6,965 nucleotides of DNA from an uncultured Alphaproteobacteria bacterium (GTDB taxonomy: Bacteria > Pseudomonadota > Alphaproteobacteria > Rs-D84): NCBI GenBank assembly GCA_946625925.1, contig CAMOTP010000039.1, positions 1 through 6,965 on the forward strand, in the 5' to 3' direction. Below the pieces are notes generated by a model. The model saw nothing but the letters and a program-made list of their open reading frames with translations. It ran no database searches and was not told the DNA's origin. A program made the position numbers and the translations under genes. This document shows, piece after piece, positions 1 to 6,288 of this stretch. Numbering within the stretch: position 1 is the stretch's first letter; every line of letters starts with the position of its first letter.

Positions 1-5
1 TTAAA

Positions 6-2846
6 ATGAAAAAATTAATCTGTGCATTATTAGGATTATTTATATCTGTATCTGCATTTGCAGATGGAATAACGTCATATGGAATTGATGCTGGTTATAA
101 TAAAGTGTCATCATCAGAATTGTGGGTGCCACGGTACTTTTTTACAAATTTGAAACCTGCGGGTCCATTGACTCAGGATGCAATAGATGCAATGATTGCA
201 AAGTATGATGAGTTGGCAGCAACCGAAGATGTAGTTGGAAAGACATCTGTTGGTGATGAGTATTTTATTTATCAAGATGGAACGGAACCATTAACGGTTA
301 CGGATTTGAATGAAATTTGTTTGGCAGGTGGAATTAAACAAAAATCTGATTGTGGAACTTATGTTGTAAATCCTATACGTGCATTTTTGGGACGTATACC
401 ATTTCATAATGTATGTTTGGGTGCTATTACTGGTGGCACACAGCATTGTGTTGATAATGTTTTTACGACAGAGTATGATGTCCGGATGCGCGGTGAATGG
501 CATAATGCTAGACAGGAAATAGCAGAAGGGATAGAGCCTCATATAAATTTCCATAGTTCAGATCTTGTGACAGATATGGCGAATGATAGGTATAGATATG
601 ATCGTACAGTGACAAGAGAATCTGATAAATCATATGCTCAAGATGTCAAAGTTGCAGAATGGACTGCGTTTGGTTTTGCGATAGAATATGCCAGATTGCA
701 TGGGCATAGTGTTGTATGTAGTTCAACAGTACAGAATGATTTTATAAATTGCACCACGCCAGATAATAAACATTTTTATACATTTAAATTTGCTAGTGCA
801 CACGAAGATAAGTTAAATAATCATGGTATAGAAAGAGGTATTTGTGCCCTGTTTGAAACGGGGTATCATAGGTTACCAAATAGGTACGAACACCCGTATT
901 GTGATTTGAATTGTTCTGATGGAACAACAGCAGGTAAGATTATACCAAAGTTTTCTGTGGGTAGGGTGTTTGCATATAATATAGATTCATCAAAAGTTTG
1001 TGTTTTAGATAATATGGAAAATTATATGTATAAGGATGATATAAAAACTTATCCTGATTATGAATATATGTCATATAGTTTTTCTGAAATACAGACTGTA
1101 TTGGATGTTCAGTTGGTGAAAACATTGCGTAAGTATGTTGAAGCCCAAGGAATAGATGTTGAATCTTTTGATTGTGAATATGATGCGCAAAGACTGGCGG
1201 AACGTTATGAAAGTGTTCCTGTTTCAACGGATGAAATACTGAGATGTACTTTAAATGGTAAGCCTGTTGATTTTGTATTTGATGATTTGTACGAGGGTAA
1301 AGAGTGGGCTAAAGAAATTGGCAAGTCAGGTATGAAATGTATGTTGTTGCCACGATATGGTGGCGGAACAGCATCATTTGACGGTAAGTTTTGTACTGGC
1401 CCAGATAAAAATCAGTGTACTGAATTGGGTAAAAAGGTTGCAGGTGGAACACATTGGGATGAAGATGCTGGTAAGTGTGTATTAAATGATGCTGCTGCTG
1501 TGAAAAAAATACAAACAATAGCGGTTGTTGTTGGCGGAACTGTGTTTGTTGCTGGGGTAACAGTGTTAAGTGGTGGTACTTTGGGTGTTGTGTTTTTGGA
1601 AGCTGGTGCAGGTTTGGCGGCTGATGTGTTAATAAATGCATTGGAACGCATAGAAGAAACTATGGATCATCAGGCTGCTAAAGATTTGGTCACAAAATTG
1701 CGTAATTGTAGTATCTCTTTGAAACGAGAAGAGCAGGGTGTTTGTTCTGCTGCCCAGAAATCTTGTGTCCAAGACGTAATGGCGGATGGTTTGGCGTTGG
1801 CAATGGAGTTTGGTGATAATTTGAGTGATGAGGACCTTAAAGGTATAGATGATTTGATGGAATATACAGAGCCTTGTTGGGATTCAACAGTTGTAAAAAA
1901 TGCAATTGAAATGGAACCAGATCATGCCGCAATTTTACAGGGAAAGCATAAATGGGTAAATTGGGGAATTACAGTTGTTGCTCTTGGAACAGTATTCTTT
2001 AATCCTCGGTCTGCTTTGGCTAAGGTAGGTAAATATAAAAGGTTAGAAAAAATATTTGAAAAAGCTGGTGCGAAATTGATCAGAACGCAGGATGTTACTG
2101 TTTTAAGGGGTGGAAAAACAGTAACTGTGAATAGAATAGATTTAGGCGGTGTTTATGGTGATAAAGCCGTTGAAAATATACTGAAACAGCTTGAAAAACG
2201 TGGTATTCGATATGTAGATTATTCTAAAGTGCAAAATTTAAATAAGGATAGTTTTAAGGCTTTGCTGAACAGAAGTGATAGAGCCGCTTTTGATGCTTTA
2301 ACAAATCAAGACGAAGTGTTGAAAGCAGTTAATGAAGAATTAGCCACTATGCAGAATTATATAGATTTTTCTAATAAATGGCATGGTGGATTGCCGGATA
2401 TCGGGATAACTGTTGATAAGTTGGGGTATAAAGCTACTATTATGGCAAATGCGACTGAAAAGGCTGAATTTATGCAAAGAGTTAGGTCCGCGGGTATGAC
2501 GTGGATAATGCTTAATGCTGCTGATGAGGCGGGAACTGCCGGGTGGAGCTTGTTGTTTGGAAATAAAAGTAATAATGGTAATAACCCTGGAACCAATCCG
2601 AATAACCCTGGAACAAACCCAGGCGAACCGGGTGATGGTGGAACAACTAATTCTGGGGGGGATAATGGCGTTGGTCGTGTTGTACAATTTGATATTGATA
2701 CGGTGGATGGGCAATTAAAAGCTCGTCCTGTAAACAGTGGTAATGAAGCAGTGGAAGATAATACTCAGAGTGGACAAGTAGGTGATGATGGAGATCATTT
2801 AATTGATGATATAGATGAAATGATTAGACGATCGGGAGGGCAATAA
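6..2846 (+). CDS. Large exported cysteine-rich protein of unknown function, 946 aa
   Basis: I do not recognise this family. The start at 6 is supported by a textbook Sec signal peptide right behind it: basic MKK, a hydrophobic core, then an A-F-A cleavage motif with likely cut between Ala19 and Asp20. The ribosome binding site would lie left of the window. After the signal there are 20 cysteines, all between Cys105 and Cys624 and none afterwards, which suggests a disulfide-bonded periplasmic or outside-facing part. Residues 502-546 are hydrophobic and glycine-rich with a central Ser-Gly-Gly turn, so they could form one or two membrane helices. A second hydrophobic stretch spans about 652-666 and is followed by a basic segment (R668 to about K690). 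Residues 853-889 are an Asn/Gly/Pro/Thr-rich low-complexity linker containing two NNPGTNP units, and the last 50 or so residues are acidic. Arg AGA/AGG and Ile ATA are used far more freely than in the ribosomal genes downstream. It ends in TAA just before a terminator. That it is a real exported protein is well supported; its function is not assignable. Confidence 0.9.
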   Translation: MKKLICALLGLFISVSAFADGITSYGIDAGYNKVSSSELWVPRYFFTNLKPAGPLTQDAIDAMIAKYDELAATEDVVGKTSVGDEYFIYQDGTEPLTVTDLNEICLAGGIKQKSDCGTYVVNPIRAFLGRIPFHNVCLGAITGGTQHCVDNVFTTEYDVRMRGEWHNARQEIAEGIEPHINFHSSDLVTDMANDRYRYDRTVTRESDKSYAQDVKVAEWTAFGFAIEYARLHGHSVVCSSTVQNDFINCTTPDNKHFYTFKFASAHEDKLNNHGIERGICALFETGYHRLPNRYEHPYCDLNCSDGTTAGKIIPKFSVGRVFAYNIDSSKVCVLDNMENYMYKDDIKTYPDYEYMSYSFSEIQTVLDVQLVKTLRKYVEAQGIDVESFDCEYDAQRLAERYESVPVSTDEILRCTLNGKPVDFVFDDLYEGKEWAKEIGKSGMKCMLLPRYGGGTASFDGKFCTGPDKNQCTELGKKVAGGTHWDEDAGKCVLNDAAAVKKIQTIAVVVGGTVFVAGVTVLSGGTLGVVFLEAGAGLAADVLINALERIEETMDHQAAKDLVTKLRNCSISLKREEQGVCSAAQKSCVQDVMADGLALAMEFGDNLSDEDLKGIDDLMEYTEPCWDSTVVKNAIEMEPDHAAILQGKHKWVNWGITVVALGTVFFNPRSALAKVGKYKRLEKIFEKAGAKLIRTQDVTVLRGGKTVTVNRIDLGGVYGDKAVENILKQLEKRGIRYVDYSKVQNLNKDSFKALLNRSDRAAFDALTNQDEVLKAVNEELATMQNYIDFSNKWHGGLPDIGITVDKLGYKATIMANATEKAEFMQRVRSAGMTWIMLNAADEAGTAGWSLLFGNKSNNGNNPGTNPNNPGTNPGEPGDGGTTNSGGDNGVGRVVQFDIDTVDGQLKARPVNSGNEAVEDNTQSGQVGDDGDHLIDDIDEMIRRSGGQ
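2580..2621 (+). repeat. Two tandem 21-bp units encoding NNPGTNP
   Basis: Two head-to-tail 21-bp units lie inside the large exported-protein gene. Each begins with the same 14 bases (aataaccctggaac) and encodes Asn-Asn-Pro-Gly-Thr-Asn-Pro (residues 859-865 and 866-872). They sit in the low-complexity linker that joins the main body to an acidic tail. Such linkers are usually flexible and vary in copy number between strains. Confidence 0.8.
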
Positions 2847-2858
2847 TATTGTGAAGTG

Positions 2859-2890
2859 GGGTTCGTTATTAAACGAACCCTGTTTTTTTT
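2859..2890 (+). terminator. Rho-independent terminator after the exported-protein gene
   Basis: A perfect 9-bp stem (gggttcgtt pairing with aacgaaccc, 2859-2867 with 2872-2880) closes a 4-nt ATTA loop. It can be extended by two G-U pairs and is followed by eight consecutive T residues at 2883-2890. It begins 12 bases after the stop codon at 2844-2846. It should end transcription of the upstream gene and separate it from the str operon. Confidence 0.93.
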
Positions 2891-3000
2891 AATCTATTGT
2901 TTTTTGTGTGTTTTTTATTTTGTTTGTGTTGGCGTGTGCGGTATTCTGGGTAAAATTTGTTGCGCCACCCAAAAATCAGCGGTTTTTTCGTGAATTTTTC

Positions 3001-3029
3001 TTGACAATTTTATATCTTGCGTTTATACT
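3001..3029 (+). promoter_or_regulatory. Sigma-70-type promoter of the str operon (PrpsL)
   Basis: The -35 box TTGACA (3001-3006) is a perfect consensus match. It is followed by a 17-bp spacer and the -10 box TATACT (3024-3029), which matches TATAAT at five of six positions. The predicted start point is near G3036, giving a leader of about 145 nt before rpsL. T-rich tracts directly upstream may act as an UP element. This is the strongest promoter-like sequence I found in the window, as expected for genes of the translation machinery. Confidence 0.85.
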
Positions 3030-3036
3030 GGGTTTG

Positions 3037-3058
3037 CTTTCCGTGTAAATAAGGAAAG
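3037..3058 (+). promoter_or_regulatory. Small hairpin at the 5' end of the rpsL leader
   Basis: The sequences ctttcc (3037-3042) and ggaaag (3053-3058) are perfect inverted copies around a 10-nt loop. They start within a base or two of the predicted transcription start. A 5'-terminal stem of this kind can protect an mRNA from decay; that role is inference. The pairing itself is seen directly, but six base pairs is short. Confidence 0.45.
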
Positions 3059-3072
3059 TGAAAAAAACACAG

Positions 3073-3141
3073 AAAACCGCGCCTGGGGCAGATTTATAAC
3101 CGGATGCTTGCATTCGGAATAATTCTGAGTAGGGTGGTTTT
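3073..3141 (+). promoter_or_regulatory. Long structured hairpin in the rpsL 5' leader, candidate cis-regulatory RNA
   Basis: The two halves of this 69-nt segment pair almost end to end: 3073-3080 with 3134-3141 (8 bp, one G-U), 3082-3084 with 3131-3133 (3 bp), 3089-3092 with 3124-3127 (4 bp), 3094-3097 with 3119-3122 (4 bp) and 3100-3106 with 3111-3117 (7 bp, one G-U), capped by a CUUG loop. That makes 26 pairs broken by a single-base bulge, an internal loop (GGGG opposite AGU), a T-T mismatch and a small A-rich internal loop. No T run follows, so it is not an intrinsic terminator. An A-rich, apparently unstructured stretch of about 40 nt then leads to the rpsL start. The position suggests control of the operon, perhaps by binding a ribosomal protein; no ligand can be named from sequence. 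Confidence 0.6.
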
Positions 3142-3180
3142 ATGTAAACAAAAAGTAAAGTAAAAACAAAGAGATTTTGA

Positions 3181-3552
3181 ATGCCAACAGTAAATCAACT
3201 GATTCGGAAACCTCGTAAAAGAAAAGTAGTCAAAAGTACTGCTCCTGATATGATGGAAAGTCCACAAAAACGTGGTGTGTGCACTCGTGTGTATACTACA
3301 ACACCAAAAAAACCTAACTCTGCTCAACGTAAAGTTGCCCGTGTGAAACTGGCAAATGGTCGTGAAGTGACTGCGTATATTCCTGGTGAAGGACATAATT
3401 TGCAGGAACACAGCGTGGTTATGATTCGTGGTGGTCGTGTAAAGGACTTGCCTGGTGTTAAATATCATATCATTCGTGGTGTTTTGGATACCAAAGGTGT
3501 CGAATCTAGAAAACAAGGTCGCTCTTTATATGGGGCAAAAGCTAAAAAATAA
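3181..3552 (+). CDS. rpsL: 30S ribosomal protein S12
   Basis: S12 sits at the decoding centre of the small subunit and helps monitor codon-anticodon pairing. The 123-residue product matches the usual length (E. coli 124) and aligns without gaps through the core: PQKRGVCTRVYTTTPKKPNSA at about 28-48, GEGHNLQEHSV at 69-79 and RGGRVKDLPGV at 83-93. Lys43 and Lys88, whose replacement gives streptomycin resistance in other bacteria, are the ordinary lysines. Asp89 is the position methylthiolated in E. coli. Position 49 is Gln where many relatives have Leu. The start is fixed because a TGA stop (3178-3180) abuts the ATG in frame. The ribosome binding site is weak (AAGAGA at 3169-3174, about 6 nt away). 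It is the first gene of the operon, expressed from the promoter at 3001-3029 and followed by rpsG 60 nt later. Confidence 0.99.
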   Translation: MPTVNQLIRKPRKRKVVKSTAPDMMESPQKRGVCTRVYTTTPKKPNSAQRKVARVKLANGREVTAYIPGEGHNLQEHSVVMIRGGRVKDLPGVKYHIIRGVLDTKGVESRKQGRSLYGAKAKK

Positions 3553-3553
3553 A

Positions 3554-3591
3554 CATCTATGATTTATAGATGAGTAATCCGGTTATCGGGT
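3554..3591 (+). promoter_or_regulatory. Two hairpins between rpsL and rpsG, possible S7 autoregulatory site
   Basis: The first hairpin pairs catctat (3554-3560) with atagatg (3566-3572), 7 bp around a GATTT loop, and starts one base after the rpsL stop codon. The second pairs atccg (3577-3581) with cgggt (3587-3591), 5 bp including one G-U, around GTTAT. No T run follows, so they are not terminators. In E. coli, S7 binds the rpsL-rpsG intercistronic RNA to repress the operon, so the location fits a similar role. The E. coli structure is larger and I cannot show that this one mimics the S7 site on 16S rRNA. Confidence 0.45.
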
Positions 3592-3612
3592 GAAGAAATA
3601 AAGGATAGAAAT

Positions 3613-4089
3613 ATGTCAAGACGTAAAGCTGCAACAAAGCGTGAAATTTTGCCAGATTCAAAATATAATAATCTGGTTGTTGCAAAATGTATCAATGTTG
3701 TTATGTGGGATGGTAAAAAAGAAGTTGCCGAAAACATTGTTTATGGTGCATTGGATAAATTAAAAACATTGGCCAAAGATGGTAAAGATGAATTGGGTTT
3801 GTTCTTGGAAGCGGTCGATGCTTTGAAACCATCTGTCGAAGTAAAAGGTCGTCGTGTTGGTGGTGCAACTTATCAGGTTCCTGTGGAAGTTCGCCCAGAA
3901 CGTCAACAAACATTGGCTTTGCGTTGGTTGGTTATGTTTGCGCGTAAACGTGGTGAACGTTCTATGCAAGAACGTTTGTTCGCGGAATTGCGTGATGCTT
4001 TGAATGGCCAAGGTGGTGCATTTAAAAAGAAAATTGACACACACAAGATGGCAGAAGCGAATAAGGCTTTTGCTCATTTCCGTTGGTAA
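3613..4089 (+). CDS. rpsG: 30S ribosomal protein S7
   Basis: S7 nucleates assembly of the 3' (head) domain of the 30S subunit by binding 16S rRNA, and lies near the E-site tRNA. The 158-residue product is close to the usual 156 for alphaproteobacteria. Recognisable landmarks are the basic N-terminus MSRRKAATKRE, the region NIVYGALD at 41-48, the beta-hairpin signature GRRVGGATYQVPVEVRPER at 79-97, the helix RWLVMFARKRGERSM, and the C-terminal MAEANKAFAHFRW, which ends in Trp as in many alphaproteobacteria and E. coli. The start is preceded by AAGGA at 3601-3605, 7 nt upstream. It is the second gene of the operon, with two hairpins in the gap before it and fusA only 24 nt downstream. In E. coli S7 is the translational repressor of this operon; the same is plausible but unproven here. 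Confidence 0.99.
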   Translation: MSRRKAATKREILPDSKYNNLVVAKCINVVMWDGKKEVAENIVYGALDKLKTLAKDGKDELGLFLEAVDALKPSVEVKGRRVGGATYQVPVEVRPERQQTLALRWLVMFARKRGERSMQERLFAELRDALNGQGGAFKKKIDTHKMAEANKAFAHFRW

Positions 4090-4113
4090 TAATATAAAAG
4101 AAAAGGAAAGACA

Positions 4114-6195
4114 ATGTCTGTTGGAAAAACCGCCCCTTTGCATATGTACCGTAACATAGGAATTATGGCACATATTGACGCTGGTAAAACTACAACATCT
4201 GAACGTATTTTGTTCTATACTGGTAAAACATATAAAATTGGTGAAGTGCACGATGGTGCTGCTACTATGGACTGGATGGTTCAGGAACAAGAACGCGGTA
4301 TTACAATTACATCTGCTGCGACAACTTGTTTTTGGCGTGATCATCGTATTAATTTGATTGATACCCCGGGACACGTGGACTTTACTATGGAAGTAGAACG
4401 TTCTTTGCGTGTTTTGGACGGTGCTGTCGCTGTGTTTGAATCTGTGTCTGGTGTGCAACCACAATCTGAAACGGTTTGGCGTCAGGCTGATCGTTATAAT
4501 GTTCCGCGTATTTGTTTTGTAAACAAAATGGATAGAACTGGTGCAAACTTCTTCCGTTGTGTTGATATGTTCCGTGAACGTTTAGGTGCAAATCCATTGG
4601 TTTTGAATTTCCCAATTGGTCAAGAAGCAGAGTTCAAGGGTGTTGTCGATGTTTTGGAAATGAAGGGATTGATTTGGGAAGATGAAACAGGTTCACATCC
4701 AAAGACAGTTGAAATCCCAGAAGATTTGAAAGCTAAAGCAGAAGAATTACACAATAAATTGATTGAAGAAGCCGTTACCCAAGATGATGCTGTTATGGAA
4801 GCATACATGGAAGGCAAAGTTCCAGATATTGATACAATTAAAAAATTGATTCGTAAGGGAACAATTAATCAAAGCTTTAATCCTGTATTGTGTGGAACTG
4901 CATTTAAGAATAAAGGTGTTCAACCATTGTTGGATGCGATTGTTGATTATTTGCCATCACCATTAGATATTCCTGCTATTAAAGGAACAAAAATGGATGG
5001 TGTAACACCTGATGAACGTCATGCTGATCCAAAAGAACCATTTAGTGCATTGGCATTTAAAGTTGCAAACGATCCATTCGTTGGTAATTTGATGTTTATC
5101 CGTATTTATTCTGGTAAATTGCAATCAGGTTCTTATATCTATAATTCTAACCGTGATAAACGTGAACGTGTCGGCCGTATGTTGTTGATGCACGCGAATA
5201 CTCGTGAAGAAATCAAAGAAGCATCTGCTGGTGACATTATTACTTTGGTTGGTATGAAGGAAACAATTACAGGTGATACTTTGTGTGATGAATCAAATCC
5301 AATTATTTTGGAAAGTATCCATATTCCAGAACCAGTTATGTCTATTGCTGTGGAACCAAAAACAAAAGCTGATATTGAAAAGATGTCATTGGGTTTACAA
5401 GCATTGGCAAAAGAAGATCCTTCGTTCCGTGTTTCTGTGGATGAAGAATCTGGTCAAACAATTTTGTCTGGTGTTGGTGAATTGCATTTGGAAATTTTGG
5501 TCGACAGATTGTTACGTGAATTCAAGGTTGACGTTAATGTCGGTGAACCACGTATTGCATATCGTGAAACATTCCGCAAACCAGTTACCGAAGAATATAC
5601 TCATAAGAAACAGTCTGGTGGTTCCGGTCAATACGCACAAGTTAAAATTGAATTTGAACCATTGGAACCAGGTAAGGGATATGAGTTTGAAAACAAGATT
5701 GTCGGTGGTGCGATTCCAAAAGAATACATCCCTGGCGTTGAAAAGGGTTTAAAGATAGCACAACAAACAGGTGTTTTGATTGGCTATCCGACTGTGGATT
5801 TCAAGGCAACATTAGTAGATGGTAAATATCACGAAGTTGACTCTAATGTGTTGTGCTTTGAAATTGCGGCGCGTGCTTGCTTCCGCGAAGCTATGAAGAA
5901 AGCATCGCCAAAATTATTGGAGCCGATTATGAAACTTTCGGTTAACACACCGGAAGAATACGTCGGTGACATTATCGGTGACTTGAACAGTCGTCGTGGT
6001 CAAATCAATGGTATCGAAACACAATTCGGCAACCAATTGATTTCTGCGTTTGTGCCGTTGGCAAATCTGTTCGGTTATGTCAAAACCTTGCGTTCTTTGT
6101 CCCAGGGGCGTGCAAATCCGTATATGGAATTGTCGCACTATGCCGAAGTTCCGCAAAATGTTGCTGACGAAGTAATAAAAAAGATGACAAAGTAA
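4114..6195 (+). CDS. fusA: Elongation factor G
   Basis: EF-G is the GTPase that moves tRNAs and mRNA through the ribosome and, with ribosome recycling factor, splits ribosomes after termination. The 693-residue protein has all the expected parts. The G domain carries AHIDAGKT at 19-26, RGITI at 61-65, DTPGH at 83-87 (His87 being the catalytic histidine), NKMD at 137-140 and the G5-like CGTAF at 260-264. Domains II and III follow over roughly 290-475. Domain IV includes SGGSGQYAQV at 501-510 and the tip motif YHEVDS at 572-577, whose His573 corresponds to the decoding-site histidine. Domain V ends in VADEVIKKMTK. Length is normal for the family (E. coli 704), and no frameshift or missing motif was seen. 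The ribosome binding site is AAGGA (4103-4107), 6 nt before ATG. Arginine is almost always CGT and leucine TTG, as expected of a highly expressed gene here. A tetracycline-protection or EF-G2 paralogue is unlikely given the operon context. Confidence 0.99.
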   Translation: MSVGKTAPLHMYRNIGIMAHIDAGKTTTSERILFYTGKTYKIGEVHDGAATMDWMVQEQERGITITSAATTCFWRDHRINLIDTPGHVDFTMEVERSLRVLDGAVAVFESVSGVQPQSETVWRQADRYNVPRICFVNKMDRTGANFFRCVDMFRERLGANPLVLNFPIGQEAEFKGVVDVLEMKGLIWEDETGSHPKTVEIPEDLKAKAEELHNKLIEEAVTQDDAVMEAYMEGKVPDIDTIKKLIRKGTINQSFNPVLCGTAFKNKGVQPLLDAIVDYLPSPLDIPAIKGTKMDGVTPDERHADPKEPFSALAFKVANDPFVGNLMFIRIYSGKLQSGSYIYNSNRDKRERVGRMLLMHANTREEIKEASAGDIITLVGMKETITGDTLCDESNPIILESIHIPEPVMSIAVEPKTKADIEKMSLGLQALAKEDPSFRVSVDEESGQTILSGVGELHLEILVDRLLREFKVDVNVGEPRIAYRETFRKPVTEEYTHKKQSGGSGQYAQVKIEFEPLEPGKGYEFENKIVGGAIPKEYIPGVEKGLKIAQQTGVLIGYPTVDFKATLVDGKYHEVDSNVLCFEIAARACFREAMKKASPKLLEPIMKLSVNTPEEYVGDIIGDLNSRRGQINGIETQFGNQLISAFVPLANLFGYVKTLRSLSQGRANPYMELSHYAEVPQNVADEVIKKMTK

Positions 6196-6202
6196 AAAAA
6201 GA

Positions 6203-6230
6203 TTGCGATTTTTAAAATCTGGTTTATGAT
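6203..6230 (+). promoter_or_regulatory. Possible internal promoter for tuf
   Basis: In the fusA-tuf gap, TTGCGA (6203-6208, four of six matches to TTGACA) is followed by a 16-bp spacer and TATGAT (6225-6230, five of six matches to TATAAT). Transcription would start near 6237, about 52 nt before the tuf ATG. A separate promoter would let EF-Tu be made in excess over EF-G and the ribosomal proteins, as is usual. In such AT-rich DNA a match of this quality can arise by chance. Confidence 0.4.
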
Positions 6231-6233
6231 TGT

Positions 6234-6265
6234 GTTCGAAACTGGAATTTGAAAGTCAGTTTAAC
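6234..6265 (+). promoter_or_regulatory. Small hairpin in the tuf leader
   Basis: The sequences aaactg (6239-6244) and cagttt (6257-6262) are perfect inverted copies around a 12-nt loop. They are extended by GTT/AAC (6234-6236 with 6263-6265) across a two-base bulge. It lies at the predicted start of a tuf transcript and before the ribosome binding site. There is no T run, so it is not a terminator. Its role is unknown; a decay-protecting or read-through processing hairpin is possible. Confidence 0.3.
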
Positions 6266-6288
6266 AAGAAGCCTATAAGGAGAAAACT

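Larger units (their letters stand above)
2847..3180. other. 334-bp spacer between exported-protein gene and rpsL
   Basis: In order, this spacer holds a terminator (2859-2890), a T-rich stretch with no gene I can support (2891-3000), a strong promoter (3001-3029) and a long transcribed leader (about 3036-3180) with two hairpins. T runs at 2983-2988 and 2995-2999 just upstream of the -35 box resemble an AT-rich UP element. A stop-free frame of 46 codons from a GTG at 2908 to TAA at 3046-3048 would encode a two-helix hydrophobic peptide. It has no ribosome binding site and overlaps the promoter, so I do not call it as a gene. Confidence 0.8.

Noticed and set aside
291..1651. Several minus-strand open frames opposite the exported-protein gene
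   Set aside because: All overlap a well-supported plus-strand gene, are rich in His, Gln, Pro and Thr as expected from reversed AT-rich codons, and have no supporting context.
2931..2990. Possible second terminator or RNA gene in the T-rich spacer (TGGGT/ACCCA pairing, later GCGGTTTTTT)
   Set aside because: The stem is five pairs around a 15-base loop and is not next to the T run. No tRNA cloverleaf or known RNA core is present.
3058..3099. Possible 13-codon leader peptide from GTG at 3058
   Set aside because: The only binding-site-like sequence (AAGGA) ends two bases before the GTG, which is too close. The peptide has no run of regulatory codons.
3760..4464. Long minus-strand open frame opposite rpsG and fusA
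   Set aside because: It lies antisense to two conserved genes, has composition typical of a shadow frame (rich in His, Cys, Ser, Thr, Phe), and shows no recognisable domain.
5273..5752. A 159-codon plus-strand frame inside fusA
   Set aside because: It is an alternative frame of a fully conserved EF-G coding region and encodes no recognisable protein.
6200..6220. Possible terminator just after fusA (AGATT/AATCT or GATTT/AAATC)
   Set aside because: Only five A/T-rich pairs can form and no T run follows, so it would not end transcription efficiently.
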